64,000 nt of DNA from Streptomyces ruber (GTDB lineage Bacteria; Actinomycetota; Actinomycetes; Streptomycetales; Streptomycetaceae), in assembly GCF_014648075.1 (NCBI RefSeq), contig NZ_BMQK01000001.1, forward strand, positions 62,001 to 126,000. The letters are read 5' to 3'. The position numbers and the translations under genes were made by a program. Within the stretch, counting starts at the first letter, position 1, and the number at the start of each line of letters is the position of its first letter. The notes under the pieces were generated by a model, which was given only the letters and a program-made list of their open reading frames with translations, was not told the DNA's origin and ran no database searches. Positions 8,574-19,539 of the stretch are shown one piece after another.

Positions 8574-9072
8574 GACCTCCGCCGGGCCGGCCGCCGTGCT
8601 GCCGCAGGTCGGCATCGGCACCGACATCCATGCCTTCGAGGAGGGCCGCGAGCTCTGGTGCGCGGGACTCAGGTGGGAGGGTGAGGGACCCGGGCTGGCC
8701 GGCCACTCCGACGCCGACGTCGTCGCGCACGCCGCGTGCAACGCGCTGTTCTCCGCGGCCGGGCTCGGCGACCTCGGACAGCACTTCGGCACCGGCCGCC
8801 CCGAGTGGTCCGGCGCGTCCGGCGTCACGCTGCTGACCGAGGCCGCGCGCATCGTCCGCGAGGCCGGCTTCACCGTCGGCAACATCGCCGTCCAGGTCGT
8901 CGGCCCGCGCCCCAAGATCGGCAAGCGCCGGGACGAGGCGCAGAAGATCCTGTCGGAGGCGGCGGGCGCGCCCGTGTCGGTGTCCGGCGCCACGACGGAC
9001 GGCCTGGGCTTCCCGGGGCGCGACGAGGGACTGATGGCGGTGGCCACGGCGCTCGTCGTCCGTACGGGCTGA
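8563..9072 (+). CDS. ispF: 2-C-methyl-D-erythritol 2,4-cyclodiphosphate synthase
   Basis: This 169-residue enzyme forms the cyclic diphosphate in the MEP isoprenoid pathway. The metal ligands appear as D21 and H23 in GIGTDIHAF and the His of [24 protein letters not shown] and the C-terminal [16 protein letters not shown] complete the signature. It overlaps ispD by 11 bases. A 15-bp tandem repeat begins in its final codons and continues beyond the stop. Confidence 0.96.
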   Translation: MASETSAGPAAVLPQVGIGTDIHAFEEGRELWCAGLRWEGEGPGLAGHSDADVVAHAACNALFSAAGLGDLGQHFGTGRPEWSGASGVTLLTEAARIVREAGFTVGNIAVQVVGPRPKIGKRRDEAQKILSEAAGAPVSVSGATTDGLGFPGRDEGLMAVATALVVRTG

Positions 9073-9135
9073 GTCCGTACTGGCTGCGTCCGTACTGGCT
9101 GAGTCCGTACGGGTTGAGTCCGTACGGGCTGAACC
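9061..9135. repeat. Five tandem 15-bp repeats spanning the ispF stop
   Basis: Five near-identical copies of CGTACGGGCTGAGTC start within the last four codons of ispF and run 63 bases past its stop. Every unit carries an in-frame TGA, so the array gives ispF several successive stop codons. Confidence 0.9.
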
Positions 9136-9241
9136 GGGCCGCGGCCGCGGCCCGGAGCCGCCCCGCCGGCGACGTCACGATTACGTGCCCCTTGACGCCA
9201 CTGGTCATGGGGCACTGCCGTCCGCCCACTACCCTGGAGTG

Positions 9242-10642
<1,401 letters not shown>

Positions 10643-10665
10643 GGCTCCCCGGCCGCTCTTGATCG

Positions 10666-10697
10666 AGTGTGCCGTCCGGGACTCCGGACGGCACACT
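10666..10697. terminator. Hairpin between cysS and rlmB
   Basis: A perfect 14-bp stem (10666-10679 with 10684-10697) with a GACT loop begins 23 bases after the cysS stop. It has no U-tract. Confidence 0.65.
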
Positions 10698-10767
10698 GCA
10701 AGGGCGACAGCCAACAGACGTACGTACACAGCGCCCGCACGGGGCGCTCGACACAGACAGGTGGATC

Positions 10768-11709
10768 ATGGCCGCGAACAACCGCCGCATGTCCGGCAAG
10801 AAGGGCGCGCAGGTCGGCAGTGGCGGCCAGCGACGCCGGGGCCTGGAGGGCAAGGGGCCGACCCCGCCCGCCGAGATGCGCAAGGGCCACGCCAAGCAGC
10901 GCGCCGCGCAGGCCAAGGTCCGCCGCTCCCAGGGCCGCCCGCAGGCCAGGGGCCGCGGCGGCAGGTCCGCCGCCGAGCTGGTCGTCGGACGCAACCCCGT
11001 GGTCGAGGCGCTGCGCGAGGGCGTGCCCGCCTCCACGCTCTACGTCCAGCAGTTCATCGACAACGACGAGCGGGTCCGCGAGGCGCTCCAGCTCGCGGCC
11101 GAACGCGGCGGCATCAACCTCATGGAGGCCCCCCGCCCCGAGCTCGACCGCATGACCAACGGTCTCAACCACCAGGGTCTCGTCCTCCAGGTCCCGCCGT
11201 ACGAGTACGCGCACCCCGAGGACCTCGCCGCCGCCGCGTACGACGCGGGCGAGGACCCGCTGATCGTCGCCCTCGACGGCGTCACCGACCCGCGCAACCT
11301 GGGCGCCGTCGTCCGCTCCGTCACCGCCTTCGGCGGTCACGGCGTGGTCGTGCCGGAGCGGCGCGCGGCCGGCATGACCGCCGGCGCCTGGAAGACGTCC
11401 GCCGGCACGGCGGCCCGTACGCCCGTCGCGCGGGCCACCAACCTCACACGCGCCCTGGAGGCGTACCAGAAGGCCGGGATCATGGTCGTCGGCCTCGCCG
11501 CCGACGGGGACGTCGAGATCGGCGAGCTGGAGGCCCTGGAGGGCCCGGTCGTCATCGTCGTCGGCAGCGAGGGCAAGGGCCTGTCCCGCCTCGTGGGCGA
11601 GACCTGCGACTTCCGGGTGCGCATCCCGATGCCCGGTGGCGCGGAGTCCCTGAACGCCGGTGTCGCGGCCGGAGTCGTGCTGTACGAGGCCGCCCGGCGA
11701 CGCGGCTGA
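10768..11709 (+). CDS. rlmB: 23S rRNA 2'-O-ribose methyltransferase (SpoU/TrmH family, RlmB)
   Basis: This 313-residue protein has a very basic disordered N-terminus (about 70 residues of Arg/Lys/Gly), a substrate-binding domain, and the SPOUT methyltransferase knot. The three SpoU motifs are visible: [25 protein letters not shown] and [22 protein letters not shown]. It probably methylates G2251 of 23S rRNA using SAM. ATG 10768 begins [12 protein letters not shown]; the basic extension is typical of actinobacterial members. Confidence 0.92.
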   Translation: MAANNRRMSGKKGAQVGSGGQRRRGLEGKGPTPPAEMRKGHAKQRAAQAKVRRSQGRPQARGRGGRSAAELVVGRNPVVEALREGVPASTLYVQQFIDNDERVREALQLAAERGGINLMEAPRPELDRMTNGLNHQGLVLQVPPYEYAHPEDLAAAAYDAGEDPLIVALDGVTDPRNLGAVVRSVTAFGGHGVVVPERRAAGMTAGAWKTSAGTAARTPVARATNLTRALEAYQKAGIMVVGLAADGDVEIGELEALEGPVVIVVGSEGKGLSRLVGETCDFRVRIPMPGGAESLNAGVAAGVVLYEAARRRG

Positions 11710-11786
11710 GCGTGTGATGATCTTGACGGGGTCCGGACAGATCGGGACGGTCAAGGCAGTGTCCTAACGACTCGTCACTCGGTTAG

Positions 11787-13634
11787 ATGAGTGTGGACAC
11801 CAGAACACCCCGCACACCCACGGGGGACCGTTCGTCGGGATACGACGACGCTCCCGCGCTGAGCATGGTGAAGGTGCCGAGCGATCCGGCCCAGGTCATC
11901 GTGAACCACGCGAGTTTCCGGGTGCACCTGGCCCCCGGCCCCGGGGCCAGGTCCCCGGGCGCCGCACGGCATTCGAGCGTCACCGAGGACACCGCGCGCA
12001 TCCCCGTCGTGGACCCGGCCAGGAGGCCGGTGGAGACCGCCGGGTCCCGCCGCCGGGCGCCCGTCGTCTGGAGCGGGAGGTCCGCACCGGACGACACCGG
12101 CGCCCACCGGCTGCTCCAGGCCGTGCGGAACTCGAGCGTGGGCCATGGTTCCGCGGAGCAGGCCGGCGACGCCAGCACCACGCAGGTCATCCCCCGCGTC
12201 GACGCGGACGGACCCGCCCGGTACGCCACCCAGGGGCAGCGTTACGGCGACGACCAGACGCACCCGTACGGGACCGCGACCGACCCTTACGGCACCGGGG
12301 CCGACGCGTACGGCGACGAGGACTACGACGCCGATCCGACCGTGGAGACGGTGGAGACCCCCGTCCTCGGCGCCCAGCGCACCCACGACGACCACCACCC
12401 CGAAGGCACCCGCCTGCTGCCCGCCATGCGCACCGTGGGCAGCGCGTACGACGAGGAACCGGCCTACGCCGACGACGACGCGTACGCCGGGCACACCGAC
12501 GCCGACGAGGACGTCGACGCCGCCGAGGCGGACGGACCGGACGGCACGGGCGCCCGGCGTCACGCGGGCGAGCCCGTACGGCACGCCTACTATCCCGGCC
12601 GCCGGATGAACCTCGGCGTGGTACTGCTCCCGCTGCGCGTCTTCCTCGGCTTCATCTCCATCTACGCCGGCATGGGCAAACTGTGCGACCCCGTCTACTT
12701 CGACGGCGGCGAGCGCGGCTCCATGGTGAAGTGGCTCAACACCCTGCACCCCTGGGAAGTGGCCGAGCCGCTGCGGCAGTTCGCCCTGGCCCACCCCGTC
12801 GGCGCGGGCCTCGTCATCGCCTTCCTCCAGGTCATCGTCGGCGTGCTGACGGTCCTCGGCCTGTGGCAGCGGCTCGCGGCCGTCATCGGCGCGCTGCTGT
12901 CGGCCGCGCTGATCGTCACCGTCAGCTGGAAGACCGTCCCCGCCTACGACGCCCCCGACATCATCTACCTCGCCGCCTGGTCCCCGCTGATCACCGCCGG
13001 CGCACCCGTGTACTCCGTCGACGGACGCCTCGCCGCCGGTGCCTGGCGCACCCTCGGACCGCGCACCGACATCTGGCGGCTGCGCCGCTACGTCCTGCGC
13101 CGCGGCGCCCTGGTCACCACCGTCGTCGTCGGCCTCACCCTGCTCGTCGGCTCCCTGCTCGGCGGCGCCGTACGGGACGCCGACCGGGTGGTCGTCCCCG
13201 GCCCCGGCGAGGCCCCCCGCAACGAACTGCCCGGCTCCCCGCTCCCCCAGGAGCCCAGCAGGCAGGAGCGGAGGAGCCCCGCGGCGGCCTCCGGCTCGCC
13301 CACCCAGGGCGCCACCGGTTCCGCCAGCCCCTCGCAGGGTGCCTCCAGCCCCGGCGCCGCCGAGGAGACGGGCGCCGCCACCGGCGGGCGGCCCAGCCAG
13401 ACCCAGGGCACCGCGGGCCAGGCCCCGCCGCCCGCGCGGACGGCCCCCGCCCAGCAGGCCCCGAGCACCAGCTCCGGTATGGCGTCCGGCGGCGGCGCGA
13501 CGTCCGGCAGCGGTGCCACCTCCGGCGGCGGCGCGACCGGCGGCGCCACCGGAAGCGCCCCGGGCGGCACCGGCTCCGGCGGCTCGTCCAACGGCGGCGA
13601 GCGGAACAGCCTGGTGGGTGGGCTGCTCGGGTAA
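11787..13634 (+). CDS. DoxX-family membrane protein with long disordered ends
   Basis: In this 615-residue protein the first 270 residues are hydrophilic, rich in Asp/Tyr/Gly/Thr and cytoplasmic. About residues 275-400 form a four-helix DoxX domain (LRVFLGFISIYAGMGKLCDP, then FLQVIVGVLTVLGLW and the next helices). Another helix sits at about 440-460, and the last 150 residues are Ser/Gly/Ala/Pro-rich and probably outside. DoxX proteins are quinone- or redox-linked membrane proteins; the role of this one is unknown. It is followed by an exceptionally long palindromic terminator. Confidence 0.85.
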   Translation: MSVDTRTPRTPTGDRSSGYDDAPALSMVKVPSDPAQVIVNHASFRVHLAPGPGARSPGAARHSSVTEDTARIPVVDPARRPVETAGSRRRAPVVWSGRSAPDDTGAHRLLQAVRNSSVGHGSAEQAGDASTTQVIPRVDADGPARYATQGQRYGDDQTHPYGTATDPYGTGADAYGDEDYDADPTVETVETPVLGAQRTHDDHHPEGTRLLPAMRTVGSAYDEEPAYADDDAYAGHTDADEDVDAAEADGPDGTGARRHAGEPVRHAYYPGRRMNLGVVLLPLRVFLGFISIYAGMGKLCDPVYFDGGERGSMVKWLNTLHPWEVAEPLRQFALAHPVGAGLVIAFLQVIVGVLTVLGLWQRLAAVIGALLSAALIVTVSWKTVPAYDAPDIIYLAAWSPLITAGAPVYSVDGRLAAGAWRTLGPRTDIWRLRRYVLRRGALVTTVVVGLTLLVGSLLGGAVRDADRVVVPGPGEAPRNELPGSPLPQEPSRQERRSPAAASGSPTQGATGSASPSQGASSPGAAEETGAATGGRPSQTQGTAGQAPPPARTAPAQQAPSTSSGMASGGGATSGSGATSGGGATGGATGSAPGGTGSGGSSNGGERNSLVGGLLG

Positions 13635-13637
13635 AGC

Positions 13638-13702
13638 CCGCGTCCGCTACGCAGTCGGGCCCCGCGCATCATGCGCGGGGCCCGACTGCGTAGCGGACGC
13701 GG
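13638..13702. terminator. Perfect 65-bp palindrome, bidirectional terminator
   Basis: Two 32-base arms (13638-13669 and 13671-13702) are perfectly complementary around a single central C at 13670. It separates the convergent DoxX gene and nucleotidyltransferase gene. In RNA it would form a stem of about 30 bp with a tiny loop. Confidence 0.9.
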
Positions 13703-13731
13703 ACCGCCTGCGTACCCGCGATCGCGGGGCC

Positions 13732-14463
13732 TCAACGCCCCAGCGCCGCCAGCTCCTTCGCTGCCTCCGACAGGTCCTTCGCCGTGTCGATGGCGCGCCA
13801 GTACGCGCCCTGCGGGATCGGGAAACCGGCCAGCCGGCGTTCCCGGGCGAGCCGCGGGAAGGTGCTGCGCTCGTGGTCGCCGCGCTCCGGCAGCAGGGGA
13901 GTGAACTCCGGGGAGAAGACGTAGACGCCCGCATTGACCTCGTACGTGGTCGGCGGAGCCTCGATGAAGTCGGTGACGTGCCCGAAACCGTCCGTCTGCA
14001 CCGCGCCCCACGGAATGCGCGGGCGGGCGAGGGCGAGCGTGGCGAGGGCGTCGCGGCCGGTGTGGAAGTCCGCCATGTCGCGCAGCGAGAAACGGGTCCA
14101 GATGTCACCGTTCGTCGCGTACCAGGGCAGGTCGGGGTGGGGCAGATGCGCGGCCGCGTGCCGGAGGCCGCCGCCGCGGCCCAGCGGCTCCGTCTCGACG
14201 ACGGTGGTGACGCGGACGGGAAGGTCGGCCGTCTCCAGCCACTTCTGCAGTACGTCCGCGAGATGGCCGCAGGACACGACCACGTCGGTCACGCCCTCCT
14301 CGGCGAGCCACGCGAGCTGATGGCCGATGATCGGGGTGCCCGTGCCGGGGATCTCGACCATGGGCTTGGGCCGGTCGTCGGTGTACGGGCGCAACCGCGA
14401 CCCCTGGCCACCGGCCAGGACGACGGCTTGAACGGGGCGCGACGCGGCGTTCGGATCGGTCAT
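13732..14463 (-). CDS. Sugar-phosphate nucleotidyltransferase family protein
   Basis: This 243-residue protein has the Rossmann-like nucleotidyltransferase fold. The signature LAGGQGSRLRPYTDDRPKPM at residues 17-36 binds the NTP and sugar phosphate. NGDIWTRF is the metal-binding DxD-like position and EVNAGVYVFSPE is the sugar-binding region. It lacks the C-terminal left-handed helix of GlmU/GlgC, so it is like short GDP-mannose or glucose-1-phosphate nucleotidyltransferases. The exact sugar cannot be told. ATG 14463 was chosen just before the signature. Confidence 0.88.
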   Translation of the reverse strand: MTDPNAASRPVQAVVLAGGQGSRLRPYTDDRPKPMVEIPGTGTPIIGHQLAWLAEEGVTDVVVSCGHLADVLQKWLETADLPVRVTTVVETEPLGRGGGLRHAAAHLPHPDLPWYATNGDIWTRFSLRDMADFHTGRDALATLALARPRIPWGAVQTDGFGHVTDFIEAPPTTYEVNAGVYVFSPEFTPLLPERGDHERSTFPRLARERRLAGFPIPQGAYWRAIDTAKDLSEAAKELAALGR

Positions 14464-14559
14464 GACCGGAACTGTACGTGGCGCCCCGTTCGTAGGAGCA
14501 CGGCCCCGGGGATCGGTGCCTGGACGGCTGCCGGGAGCCCGACGGACGGGTGGCGGGAG

Positions 14560-14604
14560 TGCGGGGTACGGAGGTGCGGGATACGGAGGTGCGGGATACG
14601 GAGG
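14560..14604. repeat. Three tandem 15-bp repeats
   Basis: Three copies of TGCGGGATACGGAGG (the first has one change) lie between the nucleotidyltransferase gene and the secreted-protein gene on the same strand. They form part of a 167-base gap with no gene. Confidence 0.8.
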
Positions 14605-14630
14605 TGCGCCGGTCGATGCGGCCCGGCGGC

Positions 14631-15098
14631 TCAGCCGTGCTGGGCCGCCACACCCGACGCGAACGACGTGTCGCAGACGGGGCGGGCGTAGGACTGGGCA
14701 CGGGACGGGCCGTACACCTTGACGGCCGCGCGGCCCAGGGCACGGGCGATCGACGCGCAGTGCCGTGCCAGCGACGGGCGCCCGTTCACCGCCCGTTGAA
14801 GATGGGTCAGGGCGGCCTCCGGGTCCTGTTCCTGCAGTTCCAGCAGCAGTTCGTCGCGGAGGAGCTCGTGCGGGGCGCGGGGCCCGGCGGAGCCGGTGAC
14901 GTCCTTGCCGGTGACGGGGGCGGCCTCGGCGGCGGTGGTGAGCACCGAGTCCGAGGAGTCTCCCGACCAGTCGACTCGGGTGACCGCCAGCGTGCCGGAC
15001 AGCACCATGACGACGGGCAGGACGAAGGCGAGGGAGCGCCCGATCCGGCGGGCGGGGCCCGGGCCGCGCCGGGTCCGTGGGGTAGTGGTGTGCTTCAC
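14631..15098 (-). CDS. Membrane-anchored or secreted hypothetical protein
   Basis: This 155-residue protein starts at GTG 15098 with a basic N-terminus (RTRRGPGPARRIGRS) and one hydrophobic segment at about residues 23-42, so it is a signal anchor or uncleaved signal. The outside part has a helical region (HELLRDELLLELQEQDPEAALTHL) and two cysteines, in HCASIARALG and VCDTSF, that could form a disulfide. I recognise no named domain. It precedes the nucleotidyltransferase gene on the same strand. Confidence 0.75.
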   Translation of the reverse strand: MKHTTTPRTRRGPGPARRIGRSLAFVLPVVMVLSGTLAVTRVDWSGDSSDSVLTTAAEAAPVTGKDVTGSAGPRAPHELLRDELLLELQEQDPEAALTHLQRAVNGRPSLARHCASIARALGRAAVKVYGPSRAQSYARPVCDTSFASGVAAQHG

Positions 15099-15236
15099 GC
15101 GAGTGAGAGTAGCGCGGGGTAGTGATATGGCGACATTTGGTCACCGGTTCGGGTGATGTCGGAGTGGCCCGATATGGGCGACGAGTTGACGTACAGAGCT
15201 CGAAATACCCCAGTTGGACAGGGAATTGAGGCACAC

Positions 15237-15274
15237 CGAAGAGGGCCCCGCAGCGGTCTGCGGGGCCCTCTTCG
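15237..15274. terminator. Terminator downstream of msiK
   Basis: A perfect 16-bp stem (15237-15252 with 15259-15274) with the loop GCGGTC lies 44 bases beyond the msiK stop. It also sits upstream of the secreted-protein gene on the same strand, which separates the two transcripts. Confidence 0.8.
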
Positions 15275-15317
15275 TCAACCTGGGTGATTTCTCCGGGTCG
15301 CTGCGCCGGTGACCGGA

Positions 15318-16454
<1,137 letters not shown>

Positions 16455-16533
16455 GGTGATGGGCCCCCTTCTACCGGCAGGAACGTGCCGGACGATCCGT
16501 TGTGGAAGGTGGTGCCACTACGGGGAGTTCCGT

Positions 16534-16549
16534 TGTGGTGTAGTCCACA
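16534..16549 (-). promoter_or_regulatory. Possible DasR-like (dre) operator upstream of msiK
   Basis: TGTGGTGTAGTCCACA matches 11 of 16 positions of the dre consensus ACTGGTCTAGACCACT. It is itself a 5-bp inverted repeat, TGTGG with CCACA. MsiK supplies energy for chitobiose uptake, so aminosugar control is plausible. Confidence 0.4.
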
Positions 16550-16766
16550 CGCGTGGATTGGCAGGACCGTACCTGGTGTTCACGTGATCTGTCAGTAGGT
16601 CGGGACGTGTGAACTTGGAACAGCACGTCGGACCGGGCACGGAAACGGGTGCGCGGTCGGTTGCGCCGCGTTGTGGGCGCGGGGTGACTGCGGAACTTCG
16701 TGGTCCTGCGAAACGGTGGCTGTGTAGAGTGGAGCAGCCTTCGCGTGCGGCTTCGTCGTGCGCGGT

Positions 16767-16840
16767 GCCTCCTTAGCTCAGATGGCCAGAGCAGGTCACT
16801 TGTAATGATCAGGTCGTCGGTTCGAATCCGACAGGGGGCT
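16767..16840 (+). tRNA. tRNA-Thr (anticodon TGT)
   Basis: This 74-base cloverleaf has an acceptor GCCTCCT/AGGGGGC, a D-arm from TAGCTCAGATGG, an anticodon stem GGTCA/TGATC with loop CTTGTAA (anticodon TGT), a T-arm GTCGG/CCGAC with TTCGAAT, and discriminator T. CCA is not encoded. A strong terminator follows. Confidence 0.93.
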
Positions 16841-16845
16841 CACGC

Positions 16846-16882
16846 AAGCCCAGGTTAGAACGCCTCTGACCTGGGCTTTTTT
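16846..16882 (+). terminator. Intrinsic terminator after tRNA-Thr
   Basis: A 10-bp stem AAGCCCAGGT/ACCTGGGCTT (16846-16855 with 16869-16878) runs into T's (16877-16882). It is a textbook rho-independent terminator. Confidence 0.88.
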
Positions 16883-16925
16883 CATCCCCCTGGTAATAGT
16901 TCAAATAGACCAGTACGATTCGACT

Positions 16926-17585
16926 ATGCCGCGTCGTACCCTTGACAACCCGATCGTGCTAGCAGTCCTGGGCCTCCTGCTGGAGGGCAGCTCGCACCCG
17001 CACCAGATGCTGGCCGAACTTCGGAAACGCAGCGACAACCATGCGGCGGTGATCACGCGGGGCACGCTCTACAACACGGTCGCCGCGCTGACCGAAGCGG
17101 GATGGATCGCCCCGCAGGGACGGGAGCGTTCGGGGAACCGTCCCGAGCGGACCGTCTACGCCCTCACCCGGGCGGGCCGCGACGAGCTCGTGCGGCGGCT
17201 GGACGCGCGGATCCGCACTCCGCAGCGGGAGTTCTCGCAGTTCCTGGGCGCTGTCACGTACCTCGGCGCGCTGGACCCCCGGAGGGCCGAGGAGGCGTTG
17301 CTCGAGCGTGTCCGGCGCCTTGAGGAGCGCACGGCAGCCGATGAGGCGCGCCTCGTCGCTGCGCTGGCTGCCGGTGTCCCTCGCCTGCATGTCATCGAGG
17401 CCGAGTACGCGCTCGCTCTCGCCCGCGCGGAGACGGAGTGGATCGGCTCCGTCGTCGACGGCATCCGTACCGGGGCGCTGACATGGCCGCCCGGTGCGGT
17501 GGCATCTCCCGTCGCTCCCGCCGCTGCCCCCGAACCGCCCACATCACTGCCCACATCCTCGGCCCGGAAGGAATCGAGCACATGA
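16926..17585 (+). CDS. PadR-family transcriptional regulator
   Basis: This 219-residue protein has an N-terminal winged helix (PIVLAVLGLLLEGSSHPHQM, then RGTLYNTVAALTEAGWI and RPERTVYALTRAGRDEL) and a C-terminal helical dimerisation region with Glu/Arg-rich coiled coil (about residues 115-175). PadR proteins usually repress an adjacent gene. A TACGAT -10 (16914-16919) ends six bases before the ATG, so the mRNA is probably leaderless. The stop overlaps the ATG of the next gene in ATGA, tying it to the glycosidase-like protein. Confidence 0.9.
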   Translation: MPRRTLDNPIVLAVLGLLLEGSSHPHQMLAELRKRSDNHAAVITRGTLYNTVAALTEAGWIAPQGRERSGNRPERTVYALTRAGRDELVRRLDARIRTPQREFSQFLGAVTYLGALDPRRAEEALLERVRRLEERTAADEARLVAALAAGVPRLHVIEAEYALALARAETEWIGSVVDGIRTGALTWPPGAVASPVAPAAAPEPPTSLPTSSARKESST

Positions 17586-18592
17586 CGCCGACTGCACAGG
17601 ACGGCTTACTCTTCGGGATCTACCCCGGCGGAGTCACCGGTGACGATGCCGGAGGACTGGCCGACGGCCCACCCGACGACCCGGCCCGGGTGTCGAGTGC
17701 CCTTGACGACCTCCAGGGCCGACCGGGCCGTCCGTTCCTGGTACGCGCCTATGCGACCTTCGACGACGACACCCGGCCGGGGACACCGCACGCGACCGCG
17801 ACTCCGGCCGACGCGGCGCGGTACGCCGTCCGGGGGCGCCGCCTGGACCTCGTGGCGCAGTACCGGTCCGGTGCCGGGGACGTCGACGGTTACTGCGTCT
17901 TCCTGCGCGAGCTGGTCGAGCAGTACGGCGAGGTCACCGGCACCTTGCAGGTGACGGAGGAACCGAACGTCACCTCGAATCCCGTGCTGGACGGCTTCTA
18001 CCCGAGGGTGGACGAGGCGATCGTCCGTGGGGTGCCGGTGGCCAAGGCGCGGGCGCGTGAACTCGGGTACGGGCACCTGCGGGTCGGGTTCAACACCACT
18101 CCTCTCTTCGGGCCGGCCGCCTCCTTCATCGGTGACCTGGCAGATCGTGGCGGGGAGGGTTTCATCGCCGGCCTGGACTATGTGGGCCTGGATCTCTTCC
18201 CCGACGTCTTCCGGCCCGTCGCTGCTCCCGACCTTGCGCAGGCCGTGGAGGGGCTGCTGCGCCACCACCGCGACGAGGTGCTGACGCCTGCGGGTCTGGG
18301 GCACCTGCCGCTGCACATCACGGAGCACGGCTGGCCCACCGGGCCGGAGCGGCCCGCGCATCGCCAGGCCGAGGTGGTGGAGACCGTGGTGCGCGTCGTC
18401 GCGCGACACGCGGAGCGGCTCGGGCTGAGCGGTTACACGCACTTCGCGCTGCGGGACGCGGACAGCTCCGGCCCGGGGCTGTTCCACCGGTTCGGGCTCA
18501 CGACGGACGACTACACCCCCAAGCCCGCCTTCGAGGTCATGCGGAAGCTCGTTGAGCAGTTCGCGGGGGACGCGGGGTGGAAAACCGGGTGA
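17582..18592 (+). CDS. Glycoside hydrolase-like TIM-barrel protein, uncharacterised
   Basis: This 336-residue protein lacks a signal peptide, so it is probably cytoplasmic. The pattern resembles a clan GH-A TIM barrel: FGIYPGG at strand 1, QVTEEPN (E126/E127, N129) where the acid/base would be, AGLDYVGLDLFPDVF, and HITEHGWPTG with E248 where the nucleophile would be. Pairing with a PadR regulator by an ATGA overlap is unusual. The substrate is unknown, and it could be a non-catalytic relative because the first motif reads EEPN rather than NEP. Confidence 0.75.
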   Translation: MTPTAQDGLLFGIYPGGVTGDDAGGLADGPPDDPARVSSALDDLQGRPGRPFLVRAYATFDDDTRPGTPHATATPADAARYAVRGRRLDLVAQYRSGAGDVDGYCVFLRELVEQYGEVTGTLQVTEEPNVTSNPVLDGFYPRVDEAIVRGVPVAKARARELGYGHLRVGFNTTPLFGPAASFIGDLADRGGEGFIAGLDYVGLDLFPDVFRPVAAPDLAQAVEGLLRHHRDEVLTPAGLGHLPLHITEHGWPTGPERPAHRQAEVVETVVRVVARHAERLGLSGYTHFALRDADSSGPGLFHRFGLTTDDYTPKPAFEVMRKLVEQFAGDAGWKTG

Positions 18593-18624
18593 AGAAGCGC
18601 CCGAGGGCCCGTACGGTCGGTGGG

Positions 18625-19506
18625 GTGATCGACGTCCCGGACGAACTGGCCGCCTCGCAGCACAAGGCCAACGGAGAGGCCGGACGCGCCTTCATCACGG
18701 CCCTGCCCGGGCTGGCGGCCGACTGCCTCGACCGTTGGGACCTGCGGCTCGACGGCCCCTCCATGTACGGCATGTGCGCGCTGGTGCTGCCCGTGGTCAC
18801 CGCCGACGGCACCCCGGCCGTGCTCAAGCTGCAGATCCTCGACGAGGAGAGCGTGGGGGAGCCGGTCGCGTTGCGGGTGTGGGGCGGGGACGGGGCCGTG
18901 CGGCTGCTCGCGTACGACGAGAGCGACGGGGCGCTGCTGCTGGAGCGGCTCGATCCGGGGCGGATGCTCTCGCACCTTCCCGACACCCGGGAGGCGGTGC
19001 TGCACGTCGCGCGGCTGCTGGCCCGGCTGACCGCCGGGCCCGCGCCCGAGGGGCTGCGGCGGCTGGGGGACATCGCCGCGGACATGCTGGAGCGTACGCC
19101 CGCCGTGCTGGGCCGGATCGCGGACGCCGGGGAGCGTGCGCTGGTCGCGGACTGTGCGGCGGCCGTGCGGGAGGTGCTGGGCGAGCCCGGTGACCGGCTG
19201 CTCCACTGGGACCTGCACTTCGAGAACGTGCTCGGCGCGGAGCGGGAGCCGTGGCTCGCCATCGATCCGAAACCGCTGGCCGGTGACCCGGGCTTCGAGC
19301 TGTGGCCGGCGCTGGGCAACCGTTTCGACACGGACGAGGTGCTGTGGCGGTTCGACGCGATGACGGACGTGCTGGGGCTGGACCGGGAGCGGGCGCGGGC
19401 CTGGACGCTGGGCCGGGTGCTGCAGAACGCGGTCTGGGAGGTCGAGGAGGGGCGCCCGCTGGAGCCGGACGACATGGAGATCGCGCGGCGGCTGCGAGGC
19501 CGGTGA
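18625..19506 (+). CDS. Aminoglycoside/hydroxyurea phosphotransferase-family kinase
   Basis: This protein of about 293 residues has the APH kinase fold. GTPAVLKLQILDEES holds the nucleotide Lys, LLLERLDPGRML is the hinge, LHWDLHFENVL is the catalytic loop (H194, D196, N201) and WLAIDPKP holds the metal Asp. It fits the streptomycin-6-/hydroxyurea-phosphotransferase subgroup; the real substrate is unknown. GTG 18625 has a better spaced site than the upstream GTG 18577, which would overlap the previous gene by 16 bases. Confidence 0.85.
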   Translation: MIDVPDELAASQHKANGEAGRAFITALPGLAADCLDRWDLRLDGPSMYGMCALVLPVVTADGTPAVLKLQILDEESVGEPVALRVWGGDGAVRLLAYDESDGALLLERLDPGRMLSHLPDTREAVLHVARLLARLTAGPAPEGLRRLGDIAADMLERTPAVLGRIADAGERALVADCAAAVREVLGEPGDRLLHWDLHFENVLGAEREPWLAIDPKPLAGDPGFELWPALGNRFDTDEVLWRFDAMTDVLGLDRERARAWTLGRVLQNAVWEVEEGRPLEPDDMEIARRLRGR

Positions 19507-19539
19507 CGCGGTCGCGCGGCGTCGCGCCCCGTCGGCCCG

